Origin: an uncultured Clostridia bacterium
Lineage (GTDB): Bacteria > Bacillota > Clostridia > Christensenellales > Aristaeellaceae
Assembly (NCBI GenBank): GCA_934663625.1
Contig: CAKUKP010000028.1
Location: forward strand, 1-32,437
Length of the DNA stretch: 32,437 bases
Direction of reading: 5' to 3'
The notes under the pieces are model-generated. The model made no database searches. It saw only the letters and a list, made by a program, of their open reading frames with translations, and had not been told where the DNA came from. Of this stretch, positions 23,609-30,452 are shown piece by piece. The position numbers were made by a program, and so were the translations under genes. The first letter of the stretch is position 1. Each line of letters starts with the position of its first letter.

Positions 23609-24016
23609 TTATGCAGTTGCCCGTCTTTTGCGCCTGCTCGGCTGCATATTCGCCCGAATCGTGCCGGTTACCGCGCCCGCTGCGGCGCAGATCAATATTT
23701 CGCCCAGCATTCCGCCGATCGTAAAGCCTGCGCCGCCGAGCGCGGCGTACATGCCATAGCCGATGCAGGCGTACAGGAGCGCCACCGCCGTGCCGGTCGC
23801 CAGACCGCGCTGTCCGCCGCGCGGCACTGCGATACAGGTGCCCAGAATCACCGATCCGATCTTCAAAAGCTGATTCAGGATCATTAGCCATCGATCCCCC
23901 ACTGATACCACCATCATCAAGCCCGCCATCAGCAGCATGCCCGCAAGCGTTACCAGAATCGCGGAAATCAGCCCCGCCGCGATCGATTTCACTACCGCCG
24001 TTCGTTTGCCCTTCAT
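23609..24016 (-). CDS. TIGR04086-family four-helix membrane protein
   Basis: This 135-residue protein has four predicted membrane helices (about 8-32, 45-58, 65-84 and 90-115) between a basic N-terminus (MKGKRTAVVKS) and a basic C-terminus (QPSRRKRRATA). Length, helix pattern and the AAGLISAILVT and GGMLGEILICAAAGAVTG segments fit the TIGR04086 (YrzE-like) family found in Firmicutes. Function is unknown. The ATG at 24016 is chosen because GGGAGGGTTTCG precedes it. It lies alone between a terminator-like palindrome upstream and the rqcH terminator. Confidence 0.75.
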   Translation of the reverse strand: MKGKRTAVVKSIAAGLISAILVTLAGMLLMAGLMMVVSVGDRWLMILNQLLKIGSVILGTCIAVPRGGQRGLATGTAVALLYACIGYGMYAALGGAGFTIGGMLGEILICAAAGAVTGTIRANMQPSRRKRRATA

Positions 24017-24054
24017 CGAAACCCTCCCCGTTTTCAACCGTTTGACTCATCTTA

Positions 24055-24084
24055 TGAAAAAACTCCGGCTGCATATGCAGCCGG
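24055..24084 (-). terminator. palindromic terminator upstream of the TIGR04086 gene
   Basis: A perfect 20-bp palindrome (24065-24084: CCGGCTGC-atat-GCAGCCGG as an 8-bp stem with 4-nt loop) is followed on the minus strand by AGTTTTTT. It would stop transcripts that cross the repeat region from the PBP side. Confidence 0.75.
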
Positions 24085-24174
24085 GGCCGTATTCTTCGAA
24101 TTCTCCAAAATCTCACGATTTTGTCGAGTAGGAAGAGGACTGCGGATTCCTGAAAATCTGCGGATTTTCCGGAT

Positions 24175-24275
24175 AGCAGTCGCGTGCTGCTTGCAGCCCG
24201 CGACCAGCCGGTGCGAATCCTATGGATTCCAGCACCGTGCTGCCGAAACTCGGCTATGCTGAGTCTTCGGTGCGT
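24175..24275 (+). repeat. modular hairpin element, copy B
   Basis: This 101-bp copy has three nested hairpins. Hairpin 1 is GTCGCG/CGCGAC (24179-24184 with 24199-24204) capped by GCTGC-tt-GCAGC. Hairpin 2 is GGTGC-g-AATCC-tat-GGATT-cca-GCACC (24210-24236). Hairpin 3 is CCGAA/TTCGG (24243-24247 with 24266-24270) enclosing ACTCGGC-tat-GCTGAGT. It matches copy A (18144-18224) in order and junctions. Copy A lacks the cap of hairpin 1, leaving only GTCGCGAC. Confidence 0.75.
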
Positions 24276-24307
24276 TAGCGGAATCCTGACTGTCGGAATT
24301 GTTTTTT

Positions 24308-24359
24308 CTCCGCAAGACGGCAAACTAGAGGTTTGCCGGTCGGCTTTTCGCCGACTGCT
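24308..24359 (-). repeat. modular hairpin element, short copy C
   Basis: On the minus strand this copy runs AGCAGTCGGC-gaaaa-GCCGACC, then GGCAAAC-ctcta-GTTTGCC and GTCTTGCGGAG. It shares the AGCAGTCG start, the GTCGxC/GxCGAC first hairpin and the GTCTT end with copies A and B but lacks a module. It faces copy B head-to-head, so AGCAGTCG and CGACTGCT form terminal inverted repeats of a 185-bp unit (24175-24359). The outer flanks (GGATTTTCCGGAT and GGTTTTTTCAG) are also similar. Confidence 0.6.
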
Positions 24360-24362
24360 CTG

Positions 24363-24397
24363 AAAAAACCAAATTCACCGCGCATGTCGCTGAATTT
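24363..24397 (-). terminator. terminator of the penicillin-binding protein gene
   Basis: On the minus strand, AAATTCA pairs with TGAATTT (24391-24397 with 24371-24377), with inner GCG/CGC pairing, and is followed by GGTTTTTT. It lies about 60 bp after the stop codon. Confidence 0.65.
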
Positions 24398-24459
24398 GAT
24401 TATAACACTCCTGCACAGTTCAATACTCGGACAAAACCGCGTTCTCCAAAATCTCAGGT

Positions 24460-26856
24460 TTACCATCCGCACTGGCGGCATCTGCCGATGCCTGCGGAAT
24501 ATTCGTTGGTGGACGCGCCGTAGAAGTAGCTCTGCACCACATCCATATCGGAAGCGTTCCGCAGCGGATGTCCTTCAGGGATGTAGATGATGCCGACCAC
24601 CGCCGTAGATTGGCAATATTCGCTGGCGACCAGCTTCGATTCGCGGCACAGCGTTACCGCGCGGTGCATGTTGCAGGTCGCGGACGGCATATTTTCCGCC
24701 GTGAAATAATCGGTGATCAGTCCGTAGCCGTTGATATCATTTTCGCACGCGCTGGTGGGCAGCATACCGGATACGCCGCACACCGTGGCGGGATACAGGC
24801 CGTAATCGGCGAAGCTGCCGGAAATGATATCGCGATCCGTGGTATTGCCGGTGGTGGTATGCACCGCCTCCATCACCGCCGCCCACAGCGGCGCCGCCGC
24901 GCTGCCGCCGGTCGCGGAGGATTCCAGCGCCTTATAGTTATCCGATCCGATCCATACCGCGCCCGCGTAATAGCCGGTCATGCCTGCGAAGGTCACGCCC
25001 ACGTTATCGGAATTCGTGCCGGTTTTCCCCGCCACGGTCATTCCGCCGAAGTTCGCGCGGGAACCCGTGCCTTCCTCGCTGCAGCAGCCGATCAGACAGC
25101 TGACCAGCTGATAGGCGGTCGATTCCTTAAATACGCTGCGCTTTTCCTGCACTTCGTTTACATCGATGTACACCGTGCCATCCGGATTCAGCACCTGCGT
25201 AAACGCATAGGATTCCAGATAATTGCCCTTGTTCGCCACCGCGCCGTATGCCGAAGCGAGTTCGATCACGGAAATACCGGAAGAACCCAGCGCCAGACCG
25301 GAGCCGGTCGCCAGAATGTGATCCGCGCTCACGCCCAGCTTCAGAAGGTACGTTACCGAATTTTCAATGCCAACGTTGTCCATCAGCACGTGCGCGGCAG
25401 AGGTATTGTGCGATTTGTTGATCGCGACGCGCATCGATTCCACGCCGGTGAACGCATCGCCGGAGAAATTGTTCGGATAGCCCGTCGCGCTGTTCCAGCC
25501 CTTGATTTCGATAGGCAGATTCAAAACCGGCGTGCCCGGCGAAAAGCCCATATCAAACGCGGGGCCATACACCGAAAGCGGCTTCAGCGAAGAACCTACC
25601 GGCATGGGCTGCTGGTACGCGCGGTTCAGAAGCTTCTTCTGCACCGGTTCGCTCCTGCCGCCCACAACCGCCACCAGTTCGCCCGTGTGCCAGTTCGTTA
25701 CCGCGGCCGCCGCCTGCGGCTGTACGACGGTCAGATATTCGCCGCCGCCCAGCGAAGCGCGGGTGGAGGAATCGTTCGCATAGCGCATGGCGGGATAGCC
25801 CGTCCAATTCGTAATCACATTCTGCACCGCGGACTGCACATCGGGATCCAGCGCGGTAAATACCTTATAGCCGCCGTTGCGCAGTCTGGTTTCCATAGCG
25901 CTTCGGTTGGAGGTCGTATCCTCAAGACCTTCTACGCGCAGCATCTTGGTTACCACATCGTAGATCGAATATTCCACGTAGAACGCATTGGCATACATCG
26001 CATCCGAAGAAGCGGTAGAGGATTCGAGCACGTTCAGCTTTTCCGCCTTGGCGGCTTCATATTCCGCATCGGTGATCAGACCCTGATCGTTCATTTCCTT
26101 CAACACGTAATTCGTGCGATCGTCGATCAGATGGGAATCATCGAACACATAATAGTTTCTGCGGGGATTATAGCGATAGGGATTTCGAATGACCGCGGCG
26201 AGGCAGGCGCATTCGCGCAGGGTCAGCTGGCTTAAATCCTTGCCAAAATAATCCTGTGCGGCAATCTTTACGCCGTAATTCGCGCCGCCCAGATAGATCA
26301 CGTTCAGGTAAGCCTCCATGATCTGCTCTTTGGTCATCTGTTCTTCCAGCTCCAGCGCCAGATACGCCTCCTGCACCTTGCGCTTGTAATTCTGATCGCT
26401 GTTCAGCTGGGTAAGCTTTACCAGCTGACAGGTGATCGTGGAAGCGCCCTGCAAATTGCCGCCGGTCAGATTGTTCTTCAGCGAACCCACGATGCGCTTC
26501 AAATCGATGCCGTGATGCGTGTAGAAGCGCGCATCCTCGATGGCGATTACGGCGTTGATCAGCGTCTGCGGAATTTCATCGTAGGTTACATAGATTCGGT
26601 TTTCAGAACCCTTGAATTCCGCGATCTGATCGCCGTTTTTATCGTAGATAAACGAAGTCTGCGACTGCGTTCCGATCTTATCCAGATCCAGCGTCGGGCA
26701 GGTATCCACCCACGCCTTCGCCATGCCGCCCACCACGCCGGCCGCCGCGATGCCGATCAGCAGCACCGCAAAGACCAGCATCTTCGCCGTCATCATCACC
26801 ACGGACAATATAAAGCTGCGCGCGGTTTCGCGCGGCTTGAACATCGAATACTTCAA
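24460..26856 (-). CDS. class A penicillin-binding protein (PBP1A-type)
   Basis: This 798-residue bifunctional peptidoglycan synthase is anchored by one N-terminal helix (about 22-48). The glycosyltransferase (GT51) domain has EDARFYTHHG (107-116, catalytic Glu107), GASTITCQLVK (137-147), RKVQEAYLALELE with the second catalytic Glu163, and the YLNVIYLGG and NPYRYNP motifs. The transpeptidase has SSLK (Ser422), SHN (482-484) and KTG (611-613). In GT51 motif 2 the usual TQQ is TCQ (Cys143). The C-terminal tail is cysteine-rich and ends GRCRQCGW. The start is a TTG at 26856: GGAGG lies 8 nt upstream, while the first ATG (26844) is too far from it. Gene stands alone. Confidence 0.95.
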   Translation of the reverse strand: MKYSMFKPRETARSFILSVVMMTAKMLVFAVLLIGIAAAGVVGGMAKAWVDTCPTLDLDKIGTQSQTSFIYDKNGDQIAEFKGSENRIYVTYDEIPQTLINAVIAIEDARFYTHHGIDLKRIVGSLKNNLTGGNLQGASTITCQLVKLTQLNSDQNYKRKVQEAYLALELEEQMTKEQIMEAYLNVIYLGGANYGVKIAAQDYFGKDLSQLTLRECACLAAVIRNPYRYNPRRNYYVFDDSHLIDDRTNYVLKEMNDQGLITDAEYEAAKAEKLNVLESSTASSDAMYANAFYVEYSIYDVVTKMLRVEGLEDTTSNRSAMETRLRNGGYKVFTALDPDVQSAVQNVITNWTGYPAMRYANDSSTRASLGGGEYLTVVQPQAAAAVTNWHTGELVAVVGGRSEPVQKKLLNRAYQQPMPVGSSLKPLSVYGPAFDMGFSPGTPVLNLPIEIKGWNSATGYPNNFSGDAFTGVESMRVAINKSHNTSAAHVLMDNVGIENSVTYLLKLGVSADHILATGSGLALGSSGISVIELASAYGAVANKGNYLESYAFTQVLNPDGTVYIDVNEVQEKRSVFKESTAYQLVSCLIGCCSEEGTGSRANFGGMTVAGKTGTNSDNVGVTFAGMTGYYAGAVWIGSDNYKALESSATGGSAAAPLWAAVMEAVHTTTGNTTDRDIISGSFADYGLYPATVCGVSGMLPTSACENDINGYGLITDYFTAENMPSATCNMHRAVTLCRESKLVASEYCQSTAVVGIIYIPEGHPLRNASDMDVVQSYFYGASTNEYSAGIGRCRQCGW

Positions 26857-26916
26857 GCTTTTTTCCTCCGTATATCATCAACCTGATTACAGGCAAAACC
26901 TACTTAATTATAATGT

Positions 26917-26925
26917 ATTATACCA
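26917..26925 (-). promoter_or_regulatory. extended -10 promoter of the PBP gene
   Basis: On the minus strand TGGTATAAT forms an extended -10 box about 60 bp before the TTG start. No convincing -35 is visible, as is common for extended -10 promoters. Confidence 0.55.
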
Positions 26926-27043
26926 CACAATTCGGATAATCGCACCCTTTTTTCGTGATATTCTAATGAACAATCTTCGAACAATGCCCTTCTTTCTTTT
27001 GGACGAAGAATCTGCAATTCCGGTTCACGCCCCATGACGGCGA

Positions 27044-27072
27044 TTGACATTTTACCCGTGAAATGCTATATT
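27044..27072 (+). promoter_or_regulatory. promoter of the nitroreductase gene
   Basis: TTGACA (27044-27049) and TATATT (27067-27072) are separated by 17 bp, about 32 bp before the start codon. Confidence 0.85.
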
Positions 27073-27103
27073 CCATGCAGAAACCAGATCGGAGGGACAG
27101 ATT

Positions 27104-27859
27104 ATGCATAACATCAATCAGGAAGCCGTTCAGACGCTGCTTGCGCGAAAGAGCGTGCGCGCGTTTTCCGGCGATATTCCGGAAACGGATGTGCAAACCA
27201 TCCTGCGCGCCGCGATCGAAGCGCCCACCGCAGGCAATATGACGCTCTGGTCCGCCATCCGCGTGACCGATCCCGATAAAAAGGCGCGGCTTGCGGAAAG
27301 CTGCGATCATCAATCCTTCATCGCCAATGCACCGCTGGTGATCGTTTTCTGCGCGGACGTGCGCCGGTGGCTGACCGCGTTCCGCGCGGCCAAACCGGAT
27401 TCGCCCCTGCGCAATGCCGGCGCGGGCGATTTCATGCTGGCGGCCGTAGACGCGGTCATCGCCGCGCACGCATCGGTCACGACGGCGGAGCTGATGGGCT
27501 ATGGATCGTGCTACATCGGCGATATTCTGGAAAATCTGGATACCCAGCGGGAGATTCTGCGCCTGCCCGCCTATGTAAAGCCGGTTTGCATGGCAGTGTA
27601 CGGTCTGCCCAACGATGCGCAGCGTGCGCGGCAAAAGCCCGCGCGCTTCCGCACGGAGGATATCGTATTTGAAAACGAATACCGCGACGCGGACGCGGAT
27701 ACCGTTCTTCAAATGCTGGGCGATCGCCAGAAAAAACACGGCGACGATCTGAAGCAATGGCTTCAGGCGTTTCTGAAGCGCAAATGGAACTGCGATTTTT
27801 CGGCGGAGATGACCCGTTCCGTAAATCAGATGATCGCGGAATGGAACGAAGGGAAATAA
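27104..27859 (+). CDS. nitroreductase-family flavoprotein
   Basis: This 251-residue protein belongs to the FMN-dependent nitroreductase family. The N-terminal FMN phosphate-binding pattern is ARKSVRAFSGD (14-24), followed by EAPTAGNMTLWSAIRV. The middle contains the helix GDFMLAAVDAVIAAHASVTTAELMGYGSCYIGDIL, which lines the flavin pocket, and KPVCMAVYGLPND. Members reduce nitro compounds, quinones or flavins with NAD(P)H. The C-terminal extension KRKWNCDFSAEMTRSVNQMIAEW is like that in the NfsA/flavin-reductase branch. The substrate is not predictable. It is a single-gene unit with its own promoter and terminator, and the ATG follows GGAGGGACAGATT. Confidence 0.9.
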   Translation: MHNINQEAVQTLLARKSVRAFSGDIPETDVQTILRAAIEAPTAGNMTLWSAIRVTDPDKKARLAESCDHQSFIANAPLVIVFCADVRRWLTAFRAAKPDSPLRNAGAGDFMLAAVDAVIAAHASVTTAELMGYGSCYIGDILENLDTQREILRLPAYVKPVCMAVYGLPNDAQRARQKPARFRTEDIVFENEYRDADADTVLQMLGDRQKKHGDDLKQWLQAFLKRKWNCDFSAEMTRSVNQMIAEWNEGK

Positions 27860-27864
27860 ATATA

Positions 27865-27899
27865 CGGGTTCGGAGGATATGCTTCCGAACCCGTTGCTT
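27865..27899 (+). terminator. shared terminator between nitroreductase and enolase
   Basis: A perfect 10-bp stem CGGGTTCGGA/TCCGAACCCG (27865-27874 with 27884-27893) is followed by TTGCTTT on the plus strand. The gap between the convergent genes is only about 40 bp, so it probably serves both. Confidence 0.75.
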
Positions 27900-29134
27900 T
27901 ATCGGTTCAATTCGTCCTCGATCATCAGAAGCCGGTTGTATTTCGCCAGCCGTTCGGATCGCACCGGCGCGCCCGATTTGATAAAGCCCGCGTTGACCGA
28001 AACCGAAAGATCGGCGATGCTCGCATCCTCCGTATCGCCGCTGCGATGCGAAACCACGATGGCGTAACCGTTTTCCGAAGCGATGCGGATGCTGCCCAGC
28101 GTTTCCGAAACCGTGCCGATCTGGTTGGGCTTGATCAGCGCCGCGTTCGCCGCGCCCATGCCCGCGCCGCGCAGAATCCGCGCGGGATTCGTGGTAAACA
28201 GATCGTCCCCCACGATCATCACATCATCGCCCAGCGAATCGGTAATCCGGCGGAAGCCGTCGAAATCATCCTCGCCCAGCGGATCTTCGATGGACAGAAT
28301 CGGAAAACGGGCGCAGAGCGCGGTATAGTATTCGATCAGATCATCGGATGCAAATCTTCTGCCGGATTTCGGCTGCACATAGAAATCATCGCTCAGCCAT
28401 TCGGAAGCAGCGGCGTCCAGCGCCAGCCCCACATCCTCGCCGACGCGCCAGCCCGCCAGTTCGATCGCGCGCACCATCAGATCCAGCGCTTCGGCATCGT
28501 CGTTCAGATTCGGCGCAAAGCCGCCCTCATCCCCCACGGCGAGGGAATGCCCCGCATCATGCAGCAGCGCGCCCAGCGCGCGGCGGCACTCCACGCCCAT
28601 GCGCATGGCTTCATGAAAGCTTTCCGCGCCGCACGGCACGAACATGAATTCCTGGATATCCAGATTGTTGTCCGCATGGCGGCCGCCGTTGATCACATTG
28701 AACATCGGGCACGGCATTTCGCACCCGTACACGCCGCCCAGATACCGGTACAGCGGCATTCGAAGCGCGTTTGCCGCGGCGTTCGCCACCGCCCACGATG
28801 CGGCGATCATGGCGTTCGCGCCGATTTTATGCTTGTCGGGCGTATCATCCGCTTCGATCATCGCAGCATCGATCGCGCCCTGATCAAACGCCTCCGCGCC
28901 GCGCAGCACATCGGCAAGCGCGGCATTCACATTTTCCACCGCCGCATGCACGCCCCTGCCTGAATATGCATCGCCGCCGTCGCGCAACTCGCGCGCCTCA
29001 TGGCTGCCGGTGGATGCGCCGGACGGCGCGATGCCGATTCCCTCCGTGCCATCCTGCAGCATTATTTTCACGCGCACCGTAGGTTCGCCGCGCGAATCAA
29101 ACGCCATATCGCCGTGAATATCCCGAATTTTCAT
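27899..29134 (-). CDS. eno: enolase
   Basis: This 411-residue protein converts 2-phosphoglycerate to phosphoenolpyruvate. All key residues are present: GASTG in the mobile loop, His153 and Glu162 (GGRHADNN, DIQEF), Glu203 (GDEGG), Mg ligands Asp240, Glu283 and Asp310, Lys335 (KPNQIGT), His363 (SHRSGDTED) and Lys386 (FIKSG). They align with E. coli residues at a constant offset of about 5-6. The protein is about 20 residues shorter than most bacterial enolases. It stands alone instead of with gapA, pgk or tpiA. It could be the main enolase or a second copy. The ATG has CGGAGGTGTACGAAAATT. Confidence 0.93.
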   Translation of the reverse strand: MKIRDIHGDMAFDSRGEPTVRVKIMLQDGTEGIGIAPSGASTGSHEARELRDGGDAYSGRGVHAAVENVNAALADVLRGAEAFDQGAIDAAMIEADDTPDKHKIGANAMIAASWAVANAAANALRMPLYRYLGGVYGCEMPCPMFNVINGGRHADNNLDIQEFMFVPCGAESFHEAMRMGVECRRALGALLHDAGHSLAVGDEGGFAPNLNDDAEALDLMVRAIELAGWRVGEDVGLALDAAASEWLSDDFYVQPKSGRRFASDDLIEYYTALCARFPILSIEDPLGEDDFDGFRRITDSLGDDVMIVGDDLFTTNPARILRGAGMGAANAALIKPNQIGTVSETLGSIRIASENGYAIVVSHRSGDTEDASIADLSVSVNAGFIKSGAPVRSERLAKYNRLLMIEDELNR

Positions 29135-29211
29135 AATTTTCGTACACCTCCGTCCACATTCTTTCCGTTTATCGCCCTTTTATCCGTTCTCTATTCGCGA
29201 AAAGTATGCTA

Positions 29212-29222
29212 TACTATAATTA
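29212..29222 (+). promoter_or_regulatory. -10 region of the LCP gene
   Basis: TATACT (29212-29217) overlaps TATAAT (29217-29222). A poor -35 (TTCTCT at 29189-29194) fits the first with 17-bp spacing. The 5' leader would be only about 20 nt. Confidence 0.5.
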
Positions 29223-29244
29223 TTCTCATTTATACAGGTGGCGT

Positions 29245-30255
29245 ATGTACTACGATCAATACAGAGGAAAAAAGCGCGGGCGATCGGATGAACGCGGGCG
29301 GCGTTCGGGCGGATGCCTCGGCTTTATCATAAAAAAGCTGCTGAAGCTGATCGCCGTTCTGCTGGCGATCGCGATCCTGTGCGCGGGCGTTTTATACGTG
29401 GTTCCCATCGGATTCTGGAATGTGCAGCCGCGCGATAACGATCTGGCGATCAACGGCGATCTGCCCTCCGACCGGCTGAACGTGCTGCTGCTGGGGCTGG
29501 ACGAACTGGACGAGGATCATCAGCGCAGCGATACGATCATCATCGTATCGGTAGGAAAAAGCGATGTGCGCTTGGCATCGGTGCAGCGCGATACGATGGT
29601 GGATATTCCCGGCTACGGGCGCGGCAAAATCAATTCCGCCTACGCGCGCGGCGGCGCGGAAATGAGCATGCGATGCGTAAATGAAACGTTCGGCATGAAC
29701 ATCACGAAATACATCGTGGTGGATTACATCACGCTGGTGAAGCTGATCGATGCGGCGGGCGGCATCGATATCGAAATTACCGATGCGGAGCTTGCGCAGA
29801 TGAACGAAAACGTGGGCGATTCCGCGCACATCTTCAAGCCGCTGGGCTATGATGCGCAGCCCATGACGCAATCGGGAAAGGTGCATCTGAACGGTCTGTT
29901 CGCGCTGGGCTATTCCCGCATTCGATCGATCGACACCGATTATATGCGCACATTCCGCCAGCGCACGGTGATCGCACGCCTGCTGGAGAGCGTTCGCAGC
30001 AACATCGCAAATCCCATCATGTATGCGAAGGTCATCGACGTATGCCTGCATTATATGGATACGAATCTTTCCATTCCCGCGCTGGTCGCGCTGGGCGAAA
30101 GGATGCTGACAAACAAATCGATCCAGCAATCGCGCACGCCGGATAAAACCTGCTGTGTGGACGATGGCTCCGCCATCAAAATCAGCGATGCGGCGCAGAA
30201 CAAAGCCATTCTTCGCAGCTTTTTGTACGATCCCATTTCGGAAAATGTAGAATAA
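29245..30255 (+). CDS. LytR-CpsA-Psr (LCP) family cell-wall ligase
   Basis: This 336-residue type II membrane protein has a basic cytoplasmic N-terminus (YRGKKRGRSDERGRRS), one helix (about 27-53) and an extracellular LCP domain (about 78-275). Conserved residues include the RSDT block (94-97), VQRDTMVDIPG (113-123) and, near the end, GYSRIRSIDTDYMRTFRQRTVI, the arginine-rich lipid-phosphate site. LCP enzymes transfer wall teichoic acid, capsule or other glycopolymers from a lipid carrier to peptidoglycan. The ATG at 29245 is set by AGGTGGCGT. It forms its own transcription unit, with a terminator at 30266-30299. Confidence 0.93.
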   Translation: MYYDQYRGKKRGRSDERGRRSGGCLGFIIKKLLKLIAVLLAIAILCAGVLYVVPIGFWNVQPRDNDLAINGDLPSDRLNVLLLGLDELDEDHQRSDTIIIVSVGKSDVRLASVQRDTMVDIPGYGRGKINSAYARGGAEMSMRCVNETFGMNITKYIVVDYITLVKLIDAAGGIDIEITDAELAQMNENVGDSAHIFKPLGYDAQPMTQSGKVHLNGLFALGYSRIRSIDTDYMRTFRQRTVIARLLESVRSNIANPIMYAKVIDVCLHYMDTNLSIPALVALGERMLTNKSIQQSRTPDKTCCVDDGSAIKISDAAQNKAILRSFLYDPISENVE

Positions 30256-30265
30256 TCCAATGATC

Positions 30266-30299
30266 AACGCCGCCAAATGCTTCCTGGTGGTGTTTTTTT
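30266..30299 (+). terminator. Rho-independent terminator of the LCP gene
   Basis: A 10-bp stem AACGCCGCCA/TGGTGGTGTT (30266-30275 with 30285-30294), with two G-T wobbles, runs directly into a T tract (to 30299). Confidence 0.9.
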
Positions 30300-30360
30300 A
30301 CTGTTTTGCACCCGTTTTTCGCAATCAGGCATAAACTTAGCACAAAATAATAGATAATTC

Positions 30361-30389
30361 TTGCATTATGGGAAATTTTGTGGTAGAAT
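30361..30389 (+). promoter_or_regulatory. promoter of the antiporter-mgtC operon
   Basis: TTGCAT (30361-30366) and TAGAAT (30384-30389) are 17 bp apart. The leader of about 57 nt includes a G/C-rich stretch with GCCGCGGC and GCGCGGCGGC just before the ribosome binding site AAAGGAGGAAAACA. Confidence 0.7.
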
Positions 30390-30452
30390 AACATTTGTTT
30401 TATAAGAATCGCCGCGGCGGTCTGCGCGGCGGCTTCGGAAAGGAGGAAAACA

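Larger units (their letters stand above)
24101..24456. repeat. hairpin-rich repeat block flanked by a 15-bp direct repeat
   Basis: The 443-bp gap 24017-24459 contains no gene; most of it is this block. The sequence TTCTCCAAAATCTCA occurs at 24101-24115 and 24442-24456 in direct orientation. Between the copies are consecutive hairpins: CAAAATC/GATTTTG (24106-24123), GAAAATC/GATTTTC (24152-24169) inside ACTGC/GCAGT (24139-24143 with 24176-24180), copy B, copy C, and the PBP terminator hairpin. An extended -10 (TGTTATAAT, minus strand, 24399-24407) could give transcription of the block. I see no coding frame. Confidence 0.6.
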
